64,000 nucleotides of DNA from Gemmataceae bacterium (GCA_022842245.1 JALHPZ010000013.1:109505-173504); one strand, 5' to 3'; positions 9,097 to 17,876 are shown, numbered from the stretch's first letter. Notes: generated from the sequence alone by a model not told the origin. Made by a program: numbers and translations.

Positions 9097-9779
9097 TCCG
9101 GATTCGCCGCCACCAGGCGTCGGACCTCGTCGATGGTCACTTCCGCGAGCGAACCCACCACGCGATCCGCTCCGGCGGTCCGGAGCGACTCGGCCGGATG
9201 GTGACCGACAAACGTGACGGCGATGCACGCCATGCCGCCGGCCCGCGCGGCCTGCACGCCGGCAATCGCGTCCTCGAACACCAGGCAATGTTGAGCGGCC
9301 ACGCCGATTCCCGCCGCGCCCCGCAGGAATACTTCCGGGTCCGGCTTGCCGCGCGTTACGTCGTCGCCGCTCACGATGGCCCCGAAGTAATCGACGATTC
9401 CCGAAGCTCCGAGCAGGAGATCCAGATTGCCGCGCGGAGCCGAAGATCCCACCGCCTGCGGAATGCCCGCGTCCCGAAACGCCGCAAGAAGTTCCCGCAC
9501 CCCGGGCAGCAGGGTCGCGCCGCGCTCCCGCACCATCTCGCGATAGATGGTCTCCTTGCGTTTGCCCAACTCGGCGCAGGTTCGAGCGTCGGCGGCGGGG
9601 TCATAGAGTTCCCGAACGATTTCCGGATTCCTCCAGCCAAAGGTCTTGGCGAAATCGGCGCGCGTGAAGGGTCGACCGAGATCGCGCGAAAGCTCCGCCC
9701 ACGCAAGAAAATGTTGCTCGGCCGTATCCACCAGCGTACCGTCCACGTCCCAAAGGATTCCAATCGGATCGATCGCCAT
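9060..9779 (-). CDS. HAD-superfamily hydrolase, beta-phosphoglucomutase-like
   Basis: 239 residues with the HAD motif I nucleophile D-V-D-G-T-L-V-D at about residues 10-17, motif II S-S-A-P-R, motif III lysine in G-K-P-D-P-E-V-F, and motif IV V-F-E-D-A-I-A-G. The cap position and K-P-D-P motif place it with phosphoglycolate phosphatase or beta-phosphoglucomutase-like enzymes; the substrate cannot be read from the sequence. The open frame extends upstream, but ATG 9779 starts directly before the family's conserved N-terminus. The gene overlaps the convergent FG-GAP gene by 37 bases. Confidence 0.9.
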   Translation of the reverse strand: MAIDPIGILWDVDGTLVDTAEQHFLAWAELSRDLGRPFTRADFAKTFGWRNPEIVRELYDPAADARTCAELGKRKETIYREMVRERGATLLPGVRELLAAFRDAGIPQAVGSSAPRGNLDLLLGASGIVDYFGAIVSGDDVTRGKPDPEVFLRGAAGIGVAAQHCLVFEDAIAGVQAARAGGMACIAVTFVGHHPAESLRTAGADRVVGSLAEVTIDEVRRLVAANPDQPTKTPPSKPG

Positions 9780-9911
9780 GTCGTGAGCCTGCCGGAGGTC
9801 GGGAGTTCCGACGCAGTCTATGGAGCGGGACGGGTGTTCGGCTTGGGCGAGGTTTGACTTTCCCGATTTCCGAACCACATTCCAGAAAGCTCTCTCCGGA
9901 TTCGTGCGATC

Positions 9912-11156
9912 ATGTCCCAACCCCAGACGCAATCGCTTTTGCGAGACGGCATCGCCGCCGCCCAGGCCGGCGGGAAGACGCGGGCGCGGAGACTCATCCG
10001 TCAGGTCGTCGATCAGGAGCCGGGAAACGAAACGGCCTGGCTCTGGCTGGCGAACCTGGCCGCAGACCCCGCCGAAGCGCTCTTGAGTCTGCGCACGGTC
10101 CTGAAGATCAATCCGGAGAATCGCCACGCGAAGGCCGGCCTCGTGACCGCGATCGTCCGGGTCGCCGTCGACGCCACGCAGGCGAAGGATTTCCCCCAGG
10201 CTCGGCAACTGCTCCGCGAAGCGCTCGAACTCGATCCCAATCACGAACACGCCCTGCTCTGGTCCGCCGGCGTGGCGGTGTACCCGTCCGATTCGATTCG
10301 TTTCCTCCGCCGGGCACTGGAGGTCAATCCCGATAGCGAGCGTGCCAAGCTGGGTCTTGCCCAGTTCCAGGACGAATTCGGCTCGTGGACCTGCCCCTTG
10401 TGCGAGGCGCCTGGCCGGGAATCCTCGGACCGCTGCCCGACCTGCCGGGCCGTGCTGACACTCGGCGATCCTACGGCATTCGATTCACCGACCGGCGCGG
10501 ACGAGACGGCGATGGGCCGTGCGATCGCCCGACTGACCCCGCTCGCGCAGAAAGCCCCCGGCGGACCGGACGCGTTCCGATTGGGCCTCGCGTACCTGAA
10601 CATCGGCCAGCCGACCGAAGCTATCAAGGTGTTCAACGCCGCCGCGACCCGGCCCGACGCCGACGCCATGTGGAAGACGGGCGTGACCAAACTGGCCGCC
10701 CACTGGCGGCAGACCGGTGCGAATCGGCCCGCCAAGGCGGAACCGGCCGCGGGTGGACCGCCGCTGATTTTCGTCGTGGACGACAGTGCGACCGTTCGCA
10801 AACTCGTTACCGTGGCCCTGCAGGATGCCGGATATCGCGTCGTCAGCTTCGCCGACGGCTTGCAGGTCGCCGACGGGATCAAAGCGCACGGGGTGCCGGC
10901 GCTGGCGATCCTCGATATCGCCATGCCGGGCCTCGACGGCTTCCAGGTCTGCACCCTCCTTCGCAAGAACCCCGCCACCGCGAAAGTCCCGATGTTCTTC
11001 CTGACCGGCAAGGACAACTTCCTGAATCGGATGCGCGCCAAATGGGCCGGCGCCGTCGAATACCACACCAAGCCGTTCCAACCGAAATCGCTCGTCGCGA
11101 TCGTGGAACGGCATGTTCCGCTCCCGATCCGTCATCCAGTCGCAGTGTCGAATTGA
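9912..11156 (+). CDS. TPR protein with zinc ribbon and C-terminal response-regulator receiver domain
   Basis: 414 residues. TPR-like helices occupy about 1-150, followed by a four-cysteine zinc-ribbon-like motif (C-P-L-C ... C-P-T-C, about 160-180), further TPR-like helices, and a CheY-like receiver from about 280. The receiver has the acidic pair V-D-D, the phospho-acceptor Asp in L-D-I-A-M-P-G, Thr in F-L-T-G-K and the conserved Lys in H-T-K-P-F, so it should be phosphorylatable. No output domain follows, so it probably works by protein contacts. The downstream small gene starts 38 bases after the stop and is likely co-transcribed. Confidence 0.85.
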   Translation: MSQPQTQSLLRDGIAAAQAGGKTRARRLIRQVVDQEPGNETAWLWLANLAADPAEALLSLRTVLKINPENRHAKAGLVTAIVRVAVDATQAKDFPQARQLLREALELDPNHEHALLWSAGVAVYPSDSIRFLRRALEVNPDSERAKLGLAQFQDEFGSWTCPLCEAPGRESSDRCPTCRAVLTLGDPTAFDSPTGADETAMGRAIARLTPLAQKAPGGPDAFRLGLAYLNIGQPTEAIKVFNAAATRPDADAMWKTGVTKLAAHWRQTGANRPAKAEPAAGGPPLIFVVDDSATVRKLVTVALQDAGYRVVSFADGLQVADGIKAHGVPALAILDIAMPGLDGFQVCTLLRKNPATAKVPMFFLTGKDNFLNRMRAKWAGAVEYHTKPFQPKSLVAIVERHVPLPIRHPVAVSN

Positions 11157-11193
11157 CCCCGCCCCGCTCCTTCCCCCTCTTTGTTGGATAGCA

Positions 11194-11802
11194 ATGCCTT
11201 CCACGCATCAATTGTATTTGCCGCCGACCACCGCGGACTCCCAGGATACGCTCGACACGCATTTCGGGACAAACACCCAGTTGCTTGCGCAGCCGGTGTT
11301 TCTCGAACGCGATCGGGACTGGGAAGGGGAACTGCTGGGGCATCTTTCGGAGCAGGAACAACGACTGCGGGAGTTCACGCGGACGCGATTCGCGAACGAT
11401 CCCTATTCGGCCGTGCAGGGCGCCATTCGCATGGTGCAGGCCCTGGACGCGTACACGGCCTGTCAGGCCGAGCGTGCCACCCTGGTGCGGGCCCACCTGC
11501 CCGAAACCCGAAAGGTTTCCGGCCAGTACATCCTCAAGGCCGAATCGCTGGCGAAGCCGTTGCCGCCGCGGACCGTCCTGGGTGTCGTACTCGGCGCGCC
11601 GCGGACGACGCCGGTGCAACGCCAGTCGTTCGCGGCCGTGGTGCGCGAACTGCCCGGCGCGATCGAGCCGTACCTCCTCTTGCTCGGGAACGGATTCGCC
11701 ACGGGACCGATGGCGGCGAAATGGGTCGAAACGTGCGGCGTGTTCATTCGTCAACTGACCAAGCTCGTCCACCACATCACGGATACCCCGGGCGCGAACT
11801 GA
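11194..11802 (+). CDS. Conserved-looking hypothetical protein, co-transcribed with the receiver gene
   Basis: 202 residues, not recognised. It is mostly helical in appearance, with no signal peptide or transmembrane segment; residues about 35-130 are rich in charged and Gln residues. The frame extends upstream into the receiver gene, but ATG 11194 is the first start clear of it. The position, 37 bases after a TPR/receiver gene and ending in a strong hairpin, suggests a two-gene operon. A signalling partner role is inference from context only. Confidence 0.6.
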   Translation: MPSTHQLYLPPTTADSQDTLDTHFGTNTQLLAQPVFLERDRDWEGELLGHLSEQEQRLREFTRTRFANDPYSAVQGAIRMVQALDAYTACQAERATLVRAHLPETRKVSGQYILKAESLAKPLPPRTVLGVVLGAPRTTPVQRQSFAAVVRELPGAIEPYLLLLGNGFATGPMAAKWVETCGVFIRQLTKLVHHITDTPGAN

Positions 11803-11818
11803 TCAAATGGAACCCGAA

Positions 11819-11863
11819 GCTCGAACGGCCGGCGATTCCCATGGAATCGCCGGCCGTTCGAGC
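11819..11863. terminator. perfect 21-bp hairpin, bidirectional terminator
   Basis: Bases 11819-11839 pair perfectly with 11843-11863 across a 3-base loop. It lies between the ends of two convergent genes (stops at 11802 and 11878), so it probably terminates both. A TTT follows on the plus side and T-rich sequence on the minus side. Confidence 0.75.
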
Positions 11864-11877
11864 GTTTCCCGAGTCGC

Positions 11878-12153
11878 TTAGCGGCCCGGGAAATACGGGT
11901 TGACCTGACCGGCTGTCGGCGCCGGGGTGTACCCGCCCGGGAGCGGGGCCGGCGTCATGAAGTGGCTGTTGTACGGCCAGTACAAGTACCACGGCGCGGC
12001 CTGGAACGCGGGCAGCGGTTGCTTGCCGAACAGCTTCGCGATCGGGCCGACGCGAACTTGTTGGCCCGGCGTCGCGCTGAACGGGCCGCCCGCGGCGGAC
12101 GCGGAACCGGCCAGCATGAACGCGGCCGCGGCAGTCAGGAGGAGCTTCTTCAT
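11878..12153 (-). CDS. Small secreted protein, Pro/Tyr/Gly-rich
   Basis: 91 residues with a clear signal peptide: M-K-K-L-L-L, a hydrophobic Ala/Leu core and an A-S-A cleavage site near residue 19. The mature part is rich in Pro, Gly, Tyr and Trp, with no recognised domain. ATG 12153 is preferred over ATG 12159 because GAGAGGG sits about 6 bases before it. It is followed on the same strand by the 11819-11863 hairpin. It resembles small planctomycete envelope proteins of unknown role. Confidence 0.65.
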   Translation of the reverse strand: MKKLLLTAAAAFMLAGSASAAGGPFSATPGQQVRVGPIAKLFGKQPLPAFQAAPWYLYWPYNSHFMTPAPLPGGYTPAPTAGQVNPYFPGR

Positions 12154-12390
12154 CGACATCCCTCTCGGCGTTTTCGATCCGTGAAACCGACAGCGCACTC
12201 CCTGCGAGCGCGCCGAGGAGATCGGGTCGGAATGTGTATCAGCGTTTGCGAGTTACAAGGCCAAGTCCGGTTAAACGGATTGCGGCGATCGTTTCCGGTC
12301 CCCTTCGGTACCATCGGCAATCCGGTTTTCCCGGGTGAATTCGGCGAAACCGGTCCAATGGGTACGTTCTGCAAGCCGGTTACGACAGCA

Positions 12391-12421
12391 CCGGCGACCG
12401 GACCATTCTTCCGGTCGCCGG
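12391..12421 (-). terminator. 12-bp hairpin downstream of the Cys-rich protein gene
   Basis: 12391-12402 pair perfectly with 12410-12421 around a 7-base loop, 22 bases past the stop of the minus-strand gene ending at 12443. There is no T-run, so it may act with Rho or stabilise the 3' end. The rest of 12154-12442 shows no gene. Confidence 0.45.
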
Positions 12422-12442
12422 CGGAATTCGCTCAAGTTCCGA

Positions 12443-12868
12443 TCACTTGCCGCAGGTGGAACAGGTGCCGCACGAGCCGCACTTGCCGAGGTCCAAGCCC
12501 GAGCCGCAACGGTTGGCGAGCGGATTGACGCGGTGGAAGACGTTCTTGAGGGTGCTCAGCGAGTACCGGCCCCAACTGCGTCCGCTGCAGTCGTTGCAGT
12601 CTCCGCCGTGCTTGCCGCACGCCATCGGCGGGGGGTTGTACTGAAGGTTCGCCGTCCACGGGCCATACGGCTCGAACGGGTAGTAGCCCGAATACGGACC
12701 GTAGTTGTAGAGCGGGCCGTGGAAGTGCAGTCGGCTGAGGAAGCCGATGCAGAAACCGCCGCAGCCGAACGGCGGGAAGTGCGGATGCGGGTTCTGGGCT
12801 TGTGCCGTTCCGCCAGCGGTCAGCAGAACGGTAGCCGAGACGAGCGCGGCGAGAAGCGATCGCTTCAT
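12443..12868 (-). CDS. Secreted small Gly/Cys/Tyr-rich protein
   Basis: 141 residues. The signal peptide begins M-K-R-S-L-L and cleaves after A-Q-A near residue 24. The mature chain has an aromatic Tyr/Pro/Phe-rich part, then ten or so cysteines, ending in a repeat-like tail C-G-S-C-G-T-C-S-T-C-G. Paired cysteines suggest metal binding or disulfide cross-linking outside the cytoplasm; no known family is recognised. Together with the small secreted gene at 11878-12153 it forms a same-strand pair of envelope-type proteins. Confidence 0.65.
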   Translation of the reverse strand: MKRSLLAALVSATVLLTAGGTAQAQNPHPHFPPFGCGGFCIGFLSRLHFHGPLYNYGPYSGYYPFEPYGPWTANLQYNPPPMACGKHGGDCNDCSGRSWGRYSLSTLKNVFHRVNPLANRCGSGLDLGKCGSCGTCSTCGK

Positions 12869-13001
12869 GGGTGCGTCCTTGTCACGAGGGAAACCGGACG
12901 GGGCCGACCCCCGGCCATCCGTGGTGACAAGTCTTCCCGCTAACGAACGAATCGCAAGCCCGATCGAACACCTTTCCAACTGGAATCCGACGACGTACAC
13001 G

Positions 13002-13874
13002 TCATCGCCGGGCGAACCGGCGCAGGTCGTGCACGTCGCGCATCGGGATCGACCGCGCCCCCAGGTGCCGCTCGTCGCCATGGCAATCGCTTCCGCCGCC
13101 GCAACCCATCTCGAGCGCACCGGCCCACTCCCGCAACCGATTCGACCGCGCTCGTGTCGCGGCGGGGAACTCCACCTCCACCGCGTCGACGCCGATGGCT
13201 TTCAACTCGGCGAGCGCTTCGAACGTCATCTCCTCCGGCGGATGCGCCAGACACGTCCAACCGCCCGCGGCGCGGACGACCGCGATCGCATCCCCCATCG
13301 GCGCGGCGGCCAATCGCGGCACCGACGGACCGACGCGATGCAAATGTCGGCGAAAGGCCTCGAAGCGGCGGCGAACGATGCCGGCCTCGACGAGCAGCGT
13401 CGCGATGTGCCGTCGGCCGAGGCTCGCCCCGCCCGCGAGCAATCGTTCGATCGCCGAGTCGTTGAGCGCGATCCCCTCGGCGCGCAGGCGGTCGATGAAC
13501 TGGAGAAAGCGCGCACGCCGGGCGACCTGGATCGTTCCGAGGAATGCATTCAGTTCGGTGGTCGGAGCCGCGTCGTAGGCGAGCAGGTGGCAATCGCGCG
13601 ATTCGTGAACCGTGCTGATCTCGACGCCGGGGACGAATGCGATGGCAAAGCCGTTTTCGACGATCGCGGTGCGGGCTTCGTTCCAGCCGACGATCGAGTC
13701 GTGATCCGTCAGCGCGACGGCCTTGAGCTTTGCAAGCGCCGCGAACGCGATGACCTGCGAGGGCGTGTGCGACCCGTCGCTCGCGGTGCTGTGGACGTGC
13801 AGGTCGGCCTTTTCGGGATCGGCGAGCGCGGATGCCAACTGGCAGAGTCGCGTAAAAGGCGAACGGCGCGGCAT
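13002..13874 (-). CDS. PHP-domain phosphoesterase
   Basis: 290 residues of the PHP family. Metal-binding motifs include D-L-H-V-H-S (His 26 and 28), a T-D-H-D near residue 56, G-V-E-I near 84, and late His/Asp positions (C-L-A-H-P, S-D-C-H-G-D). This layout matches RNase AM/nucleoside-3',5'-bisphosphate phosphatase-like proteins (YciV/RnaAM type), so cleavage of small phosphorylated nucleotides or RNA 5' ends is plausible. The gene starts 3 bases after the nusB stop, so it is in the same operon. Confidence 0.82.
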   Translation of the reverse strand: MPRRSPFTRLCQLASALADPEKADLHVHSTASDGSHTPSQVIAFAALAKLKAVALTDHDSIVGWNEARTAIVENGFAIAFVPGVEISTVHESRDCHLLAYDAAPTTELNAFLGTIQVARRARFLQFIDRLRAEGIALNDSAIERLLAGGASLGRRHIATLLVEAGIVRRRFEAFRRHLHRVGPSVPRLAAAPMGDAIAVVRAAGGWTCLAHPPEEMTFEALAELKAIGVDAVEVEFPAATRARSNRLREWAGALEMGCGGGSDCHGDERHLGARSIPMRDVHDLRRFARR

Positions 13875-13877
13875 GCG

Positions 13878-14303
13878 TCAGGGTCCGGCGGAGGAGGCCG
13901 ACTTCGCGATCCGGTCCAGCACGCCGTTGACGAACCCCGGCGAGTCGGCCGAACCGAACCGCCGCGCCAGTTCGATCACTTCGTCGATGGCGATCGCCGG
14001 CGGCAGCGGTTCCGCCGCGAAACGCATCTCGTAAGTGCCGATCCGCAACAGGTTCCGGTCCACCGGCAACATACGGTGGATCTTCCAGTTCTCCGCCGTC
14101 GCCGTGATGAGTTTGTCGATCTCCTCGCGATGGACGATCACGGCATCGTAGATCGCCAGACAGAATTCGGCCGCACCACGGTCGGTCCTCAGCCGATCGC
14201 GGGCAAAACGCTCGATGGCCGCGCGTGAAATCGCCTTCGGATTCTGGTCTTTCTGGAAGAGCAACTGCAACGCAACCTCTCGGGCACGGGATCGGCGAGT
14301 CAT
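13878..14303 (-). CDS. nusB: Transcription antitermination factor NusB
   Basis: 141 residues, the normal length. NusB binds boxA RNA with NusE/S10 and supports antitermination on rRNA operons. The all-helical family pattern is clear: R-R-x-A-R-E-x-A-L-Q-L-L-F at the N-terminus, W-K-I-H-R-M-x-x-V-D-R-N-L-L-R-I-x-x-Y-E-M in the middle, and F-V-N-G-V-L-D near the end. ATG 14303 fits the family start; a TTG at 14318 would add five residues. It is followed at once by the PHP gene. Confidence 0.92.
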   Translation of the reverse strand: MTRRSRAREVALQLLFQKDQNPKAISRAAIERFARDRLRTDRGAAEFCLAIYDAVIVHREEIDKLITATAENWKIHRMLPVDRNLLRIGTYEMRFAAEPLPPAIAIDEVIELARRFGSADSPGFVNGVLDRIAKSASSAGP

Positions 14304-14382
14304 TCGGTCAGGCCCCAATAAACTTCAGGTGGACAGTGTATCGAAACGACCCCACCGCGGACGAACCGCCGAGGAAACCAAC

Positions 14383-15375
14383 GTGCCACAGTATCGCGTC
14401 GCCATCGCCGACTTCCTGAACGACGACCTCGCCCCGGAGCGCACCGCGCTCGGCGACCTCGCGGACGTGGTGGCGTACGACGCCGCGCACGAAGACGAAC
14501 TCGTCGGCAAGATCGAATCCGCCGACGCGATCATGCTCTACCACAACATCGGTCTGTCCGCGAAGACCATCGACAGACTGACGAACTGCAAGCTGATCAT
14601 CCGTTGCGGCGTCGGATTCGACAACGTCGACCGACCCGCCGCCCGCGCCAAGGGCATCCCCGTCGCGAACGTCCCCGACTACGGCACCGAGGAAGTCGCC
14701 GATTCCGCCATCGGCCTCATGCTCGCCCTCACCCGCGGCATCCACCTCTACAACCACCACCTGCAACGCGATGCCGGACCGTGGTCATATTCCCAGGCCA
14801 AACCGCTCTACCGCCTGCGCGGGCGCGTCTTCGGCATCATCGGCCTCGGCCGCATTGGCATCGCCACCGCCCAACGCGCCCGCGCGCTGGGCATGGTCGT
14901 GAAGTACTACGACCCCTACCTCCCGGACGGCGTGGACAAGGCGCTCGGCCTGACACGCTGCGAAACCCTCGAAAGCCTCCTCGAGCAGTCCTTCGTCGTC
15001 AGCCCGCACTGCCCCCTGACGCCGGAAACGCACCACATGCTGAATGTCGAGACGATCGCGAAGATGCCGCGCGGCTCGTTCCTCGTGAACACCTCCCGCG
15101 GCGCCGTCGTGGACCTCGCCTGCATCCCCGACGCGATCGCCTCCGGCCGACTTGCCGGCGCCGGCATCGACGTGCTCCCGGAGGAACCCCCGCCCGCCGA
15201 CCACCCCCTGATTGCCGCGTGGCGGAATCCGAAACACCCCGCCCACGACCGGCTGATCGTGAATCCGCATGCCGCCTTCTACTCGGAGGAAGGGTTGATG
15301 GAAATCCGCACGAAGGCTTCGGCCGCCTGCCGCCGCGCCCTGCTCGGCCAGCCACTGCGGAACGTGGTGAACTGA
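14383..15375 (+). CDS. D-isomer-specific 2-hydroxyacid dehydrogenase (CtBP/phosphoglycerate-dehydrogenase-like)
   Basis: 330 residues. The NAD-binding motif G-L-G-R-I-G is near residue 149, with substrate and catalytic residues in N-T-S-R-G-A-V-V (Arg), the Glu in D-V-L-P-E-E-P and His in N-P-H-A-A-F-Y-S. The sequence resembles the CtBP-like branch; its 2-keto-acid substrate cannot be told. The start is GTG 14383 with GAGGA 8 bases upstream; the open frame continues upstream but would overlap nusB on the other strand. No lipid or membrane signal. Confidence 0.88.
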   Translation: MPQYRVAIADFLNDDLAPERTALGDLADVVAYDAAHEDELVGKIESADAIMLYHNIGLSAKTIDRLTNCKLIIRCGVGFDNVDRPAARAKGIPVANVPDYGTEEVADSAIGLMLALTRGIHLYNHHLQRDAGPWSYSQAKPLYRLRGRVFGIIGLGRIGIATAQRARALGMVVKYYDPYLPDGVDKALGLTRCETLESLLEQSFVVSPHCPLTPETHHMLNVETIAKMPRGSFLVNTSRGAVVDLACIPDAIASGRLAGAGIDVLPEEPPPADHPLIAAWRNPKHPAHDRLIVNPHAAFYSEEGLMEIRTKASAACRRALLGQPLRNVVN

Positions 15376-15432
15376 AACCGGGGCAACCGCGTCCCGGCGT
15401 CGGAATGATCAATCACGGCCTTCGAAGCTTTT

Positions 15433-15542
15433 CTCCCTCCCCCCTTGAGGGGGAGGGCCGGGGTGGGGGGATCGAGGATTCGACTCAGCTCACGGTGCGG
15501 GCCGTCCCCCCCCCCTAACCCTCCCCCTTCGAGGGGGAGGGG
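15433..15542. repeat. pair of inverted G/C-tract intergenic repeats
   Basis: Two related elements face each other: about 15433-15470 and 15505-15542. Each contains a small C-tract/G-tract palindrome (CTCCCCCTTGAGGGGGAG type), and the outer G/C runs are complementary between copies, so the whole 110 bases can form a large cruciform or hairpin. They lie between two convergent genes, where they may act as a terminator or be a REP/MITE-like mobile unit. Confidence 0.7.
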
Positions 15543-15580
15543 ACAAAACAAATGGACTTCGAAACGTCGTGAATTGAAGC

Positions 15581-16726
15581 CTATGCCGCGCGGCGCGACT
15601 CCTTCGTTCCGCCGGCGAGCACTCCGTCAACGAAGTCGAACAGTTCCCGCTCGTATCGCTCCGCGTTGAACGGTAGCGCCTGCCGTCGCGCGGCCTTCGG
15701 ATCGAACCGGTCCGCGTTCCGCTCGAACGTCTCGATCGCGCCGATCACCGCGTCCACGGTCTGCTCCTCGAAGAACACACCCGTCGGTTCCGGCCCGCCC
15801 AGCGGCCGGACCGTCTCCGCGCCGCCCCCTTTCCCGAACGCCAACACCGGACAGCCGCACGCTTGCGCTTCCACCGGCACGATGCCGAAGTCCTCCTCCG
15901 CCGGGAACAAGAGCGCCTTGGCCCGACGGAAGTGGTCGCGGATCACCTCGTTCGATTGCCAGCCGAGGAAGCGCACCGACGGCCCGGCGAGTCGTTTCAG
16001 TTTCGCCGCGTCCTGCCCGGTGCCGATCACCACCAGCGGCCGACCGAGCCGCGTGCATGCCTCCACCGCGAGATCGAAGCGCTTGTACGGCGCGAACGCC
16101 GACACCACGAGGTAGAAATCGCCGCGCGGTTCGTAAGACGGCGCGTAGAATTCGGTATCCACCGGCGGGGAGATGATCGTACTGCTTCGCCCGTAGCATT
16201 CGCGGATGCGATCGCGCACCGTGCGGCTGATGGCGATGAAGTGCGTCACCCTCTCGGCCGTCCTGCGATCCCACTCCCGCAGTCGGTGGAGGAGCCTGTC
16301 GAGGGCCAGCGCCTTCAGACGGCCGAACCCGCCGCGTCCGAAATACGATTCCCGCATGTGCCACGCGTACCGCATCGGCGTGAAGCAGTAGCTCACGTGC
16401 GGCACCCCCATTGGCGGCCGCGCCGCCTTGGCGAGGCAATGGCTGAAACTCAGCACGAGATCGCACTCCGGGATGCGCCAGTTCGCCGCCAGCGGGAACA
16501 CCGGCAGCAGGTAGCGATAGTACCGGTGCGACCCCGGCAGCCGGTTCAGGAAGCTCGCATGGGGTTTGAGCGCCTCGATCGGCTCCGAAACCGATCCGCG
16601 CTTGTGAAAGGCCGTGAACAACTTCGCCGTGGGCCAGCGCCGGCACGCCGGTTCGAGGCACTTTTCCCCGCCGCGCATGCCGGTGAGCCAGTCGTGGACC
16701 AGAACGATGTCGTGCGGGCCGGGCAT
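15581..16726 (-). CDS. GT4-family glycosyltransferase
   Basis: 381 residues with a GT-B fold. The N-terminus has the V-H-D-W-L-T-G-M-R-G-G-E-K loop, and the C-terminal half has the donor-binding E-E-D-F-G-I-V-P-V-E-A-Q-A-x-G pattern (E-x7-E). It transfers a sugar from a nucleotide-sugar donor, probably in polysaccharide or lipid-glycan synthesis. ATG 16726 is chosen because AGGA lies 8 bases upstream and the family's N-terminus starts there, although the frame is open to 16858. The gene stands alone between intergenic regions. Confidence 0.88.
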   Translation of the reverse strand: MPGPHDIVLVHDWLTGMRGGEKCLEPACRRWPTAKLFTAFHKRGSVSEPIEALKPHASFLNRLPGSHRYYRYLLPVFPLAANWRIPECDLVLSFSHCLAKAARPPMGVPHVSYCFTPMRYAWHMRESYFGRGGFGRLKALALDRLLHRLREWDRRTAERVTHFIAISRTVRDRIRECYGRSSTIISPPVDTEFYAPSYEPRGDFYLVVSAFAPYKRFDLAVEACTRLGRPLVVIGTGQDAAKLKRLAGPSVRFLGWQSNEVIRDHFRRAKALLFPAEEDFGIVPVEAQACGCPVLAFGKGGGAETVRPLGGPEPTGVFFEEQTVDAVIGAIETFERNADRFDPKAARRQALPFNAERYERELFDFVDGVLAGGTKESRRAA

Positions 16727-17082
16727 TGTCCGTTTCCTGTCGAATGAGTCGGCCGCAGGGTAAGGCATGGCGACGGAAACGGGAAGCCGAATCGCCCGGA
16801 AGGGGTGTCGATTATTCCGACGGAACCGGTCGCGACGCTCTCGCCGTGGACAGAGCATCCGACTGATCGTAGGATTCTTTTGATTCGCACGGGACCGGTT
16901 GCGTGGGGGGGGTTATCGTTGTAGGTTGAAGGGAATTATTCCGCCGCGCGATAGGTATCGCCATCGACCGATGTGCCGCGCGGCGAGCACCGTTAACCAA
17001 ACGCAACGCGCGCAAGCCCCGGCCGGACCGCCCCGCACCGCTCCCGATTACGCCCGTCCGCCGCGATGACAGAGAGGACGAC
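16727..17082. other. intergenic region between divergent genes, no gene seen
   Basis: 356 bases separate the divergently transcribed glycosyltransferase and PP2C genes and should hold both promoters. I see G-runs near 16905 and an AT-richer patch near 16910-16940, but no convincing open frame, RNA or clear -35/-10 pair. Confidence 0.4.
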
Positions 17083-17841
17083 ATGGCCTTTACGCTATCC
17101 ATCGGCAAGTGCAGCCTGCTCGGCAACTACCGCGAGAACAACGAAGATTCCATCGACGTCAAACAGTTCCCGGACATGATCGTGTCGGTGGTGGCCGACG
17201 GGATGGGCGGTCAGGCCGCCGGCGAGATCGCCAGCAAGCGCGCCATCGAAATCATCCCCCGCGAACTCCGCAAGAATCTCTCCGCCCACCTCAACGGCGA
17301 CGGCGTGAAGTCCGTCATCCGCCGCGCCATCGCCCAGGCCAACGAAGAAATCATCGCGATGGGCGCGCTCGACAAGGACATGAAGAACATGGGCACCACC
17401 GTCGTCCTCGCCATCTGGCGCAAGGGCGGCGAGATGTTCATCGCCGGCGTCGGCGACAGCCGCGCATACCTCGTCCGCGACAAGAAGATCCAGCAACTCA
17501 CCATCGACCACTCCCTCGCCCGCGCACTCGTCGAGGCCAAGACGATCTCCGAGGCCGAGGCCAAGGACCACCGATTCAAGAACGTGCTCTGGAAATATCT
17601 CGGCAGCAAGGAAGTGGGCGAAGGCCCGGACGTGTCCACCATCCCGCTCAAGGCCGGCGACCGCTTCCTGCTCTGCTCCGACGGCCTCTCCGGCGTCGTC
17701 ACCGACGATCAACTCGCCAGTTTCATCTGCCAGCAAACCGACATGCAACAGTGCGCCGAAGCCCTCGGCCAGCTCGCCCTCGACTCCGGCTCCCGCGACA
17801 ACGTCTCGACGATCGTGATCGAAGTCCAGGAGACGGGCTGA
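17083..17841 (+). CDS. PP2C-type Ser/Thr protein phosphatase
   Basis: 252 residues, the length of stand-alone bacterial PP2C (PrpC/Stp type) enzymes. The metal-binding motifs are complete: N-E-D-S near residue 20, V-A-D-G-M-G-G, G-D-S-R-A-Y-L, C-S-D-G-L and R-D-N-V-S-T-I-V. It is soluble and would reverse phosphorylation by the many Ser/Thr kinases typical of these bacteria. GAGAGGAC lies shortly before the ATG. It is monocistronic and followed by a hairpin. Confidence 0.93.
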   Translation: MAFTLSIGKCSLLGNYRENNEDSIDVKQFPDMIVSVVADGMGGQAAGEIASKRAIEIIPRELRKNLSAHLNGDGVKSVIRRAIAQANEEIIAMGALDKDMKNMGTTVVLAIWRKGGEMFIAGVGDSRAYLVRDKKIQQLTIDHSLARALVEAKTISEAEAKDHRFKNVLWKYLGSKEVGEGPDVSTIPLKAGDRFLLCSDGLSGVVTDDQLASFICQQTDMQQCAEALGQLALDSGSRDNVSTIVIEVQETG

Positions 17842-17855
17842 TTTCTATTTGGAGT

Positions 17856-17876
17856 GCGGCGGCTCGACGCCGCTTT
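17856..17876 (+). terminator. short GC hairpin after the PP2C gene
   Basis: 17856-17861 pairs with 17868-17873 and is followed by TTT. It is 14 bases past the PP2C stop. The same GC motif could also be an interspersed repeat. Confidence 0.45.
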
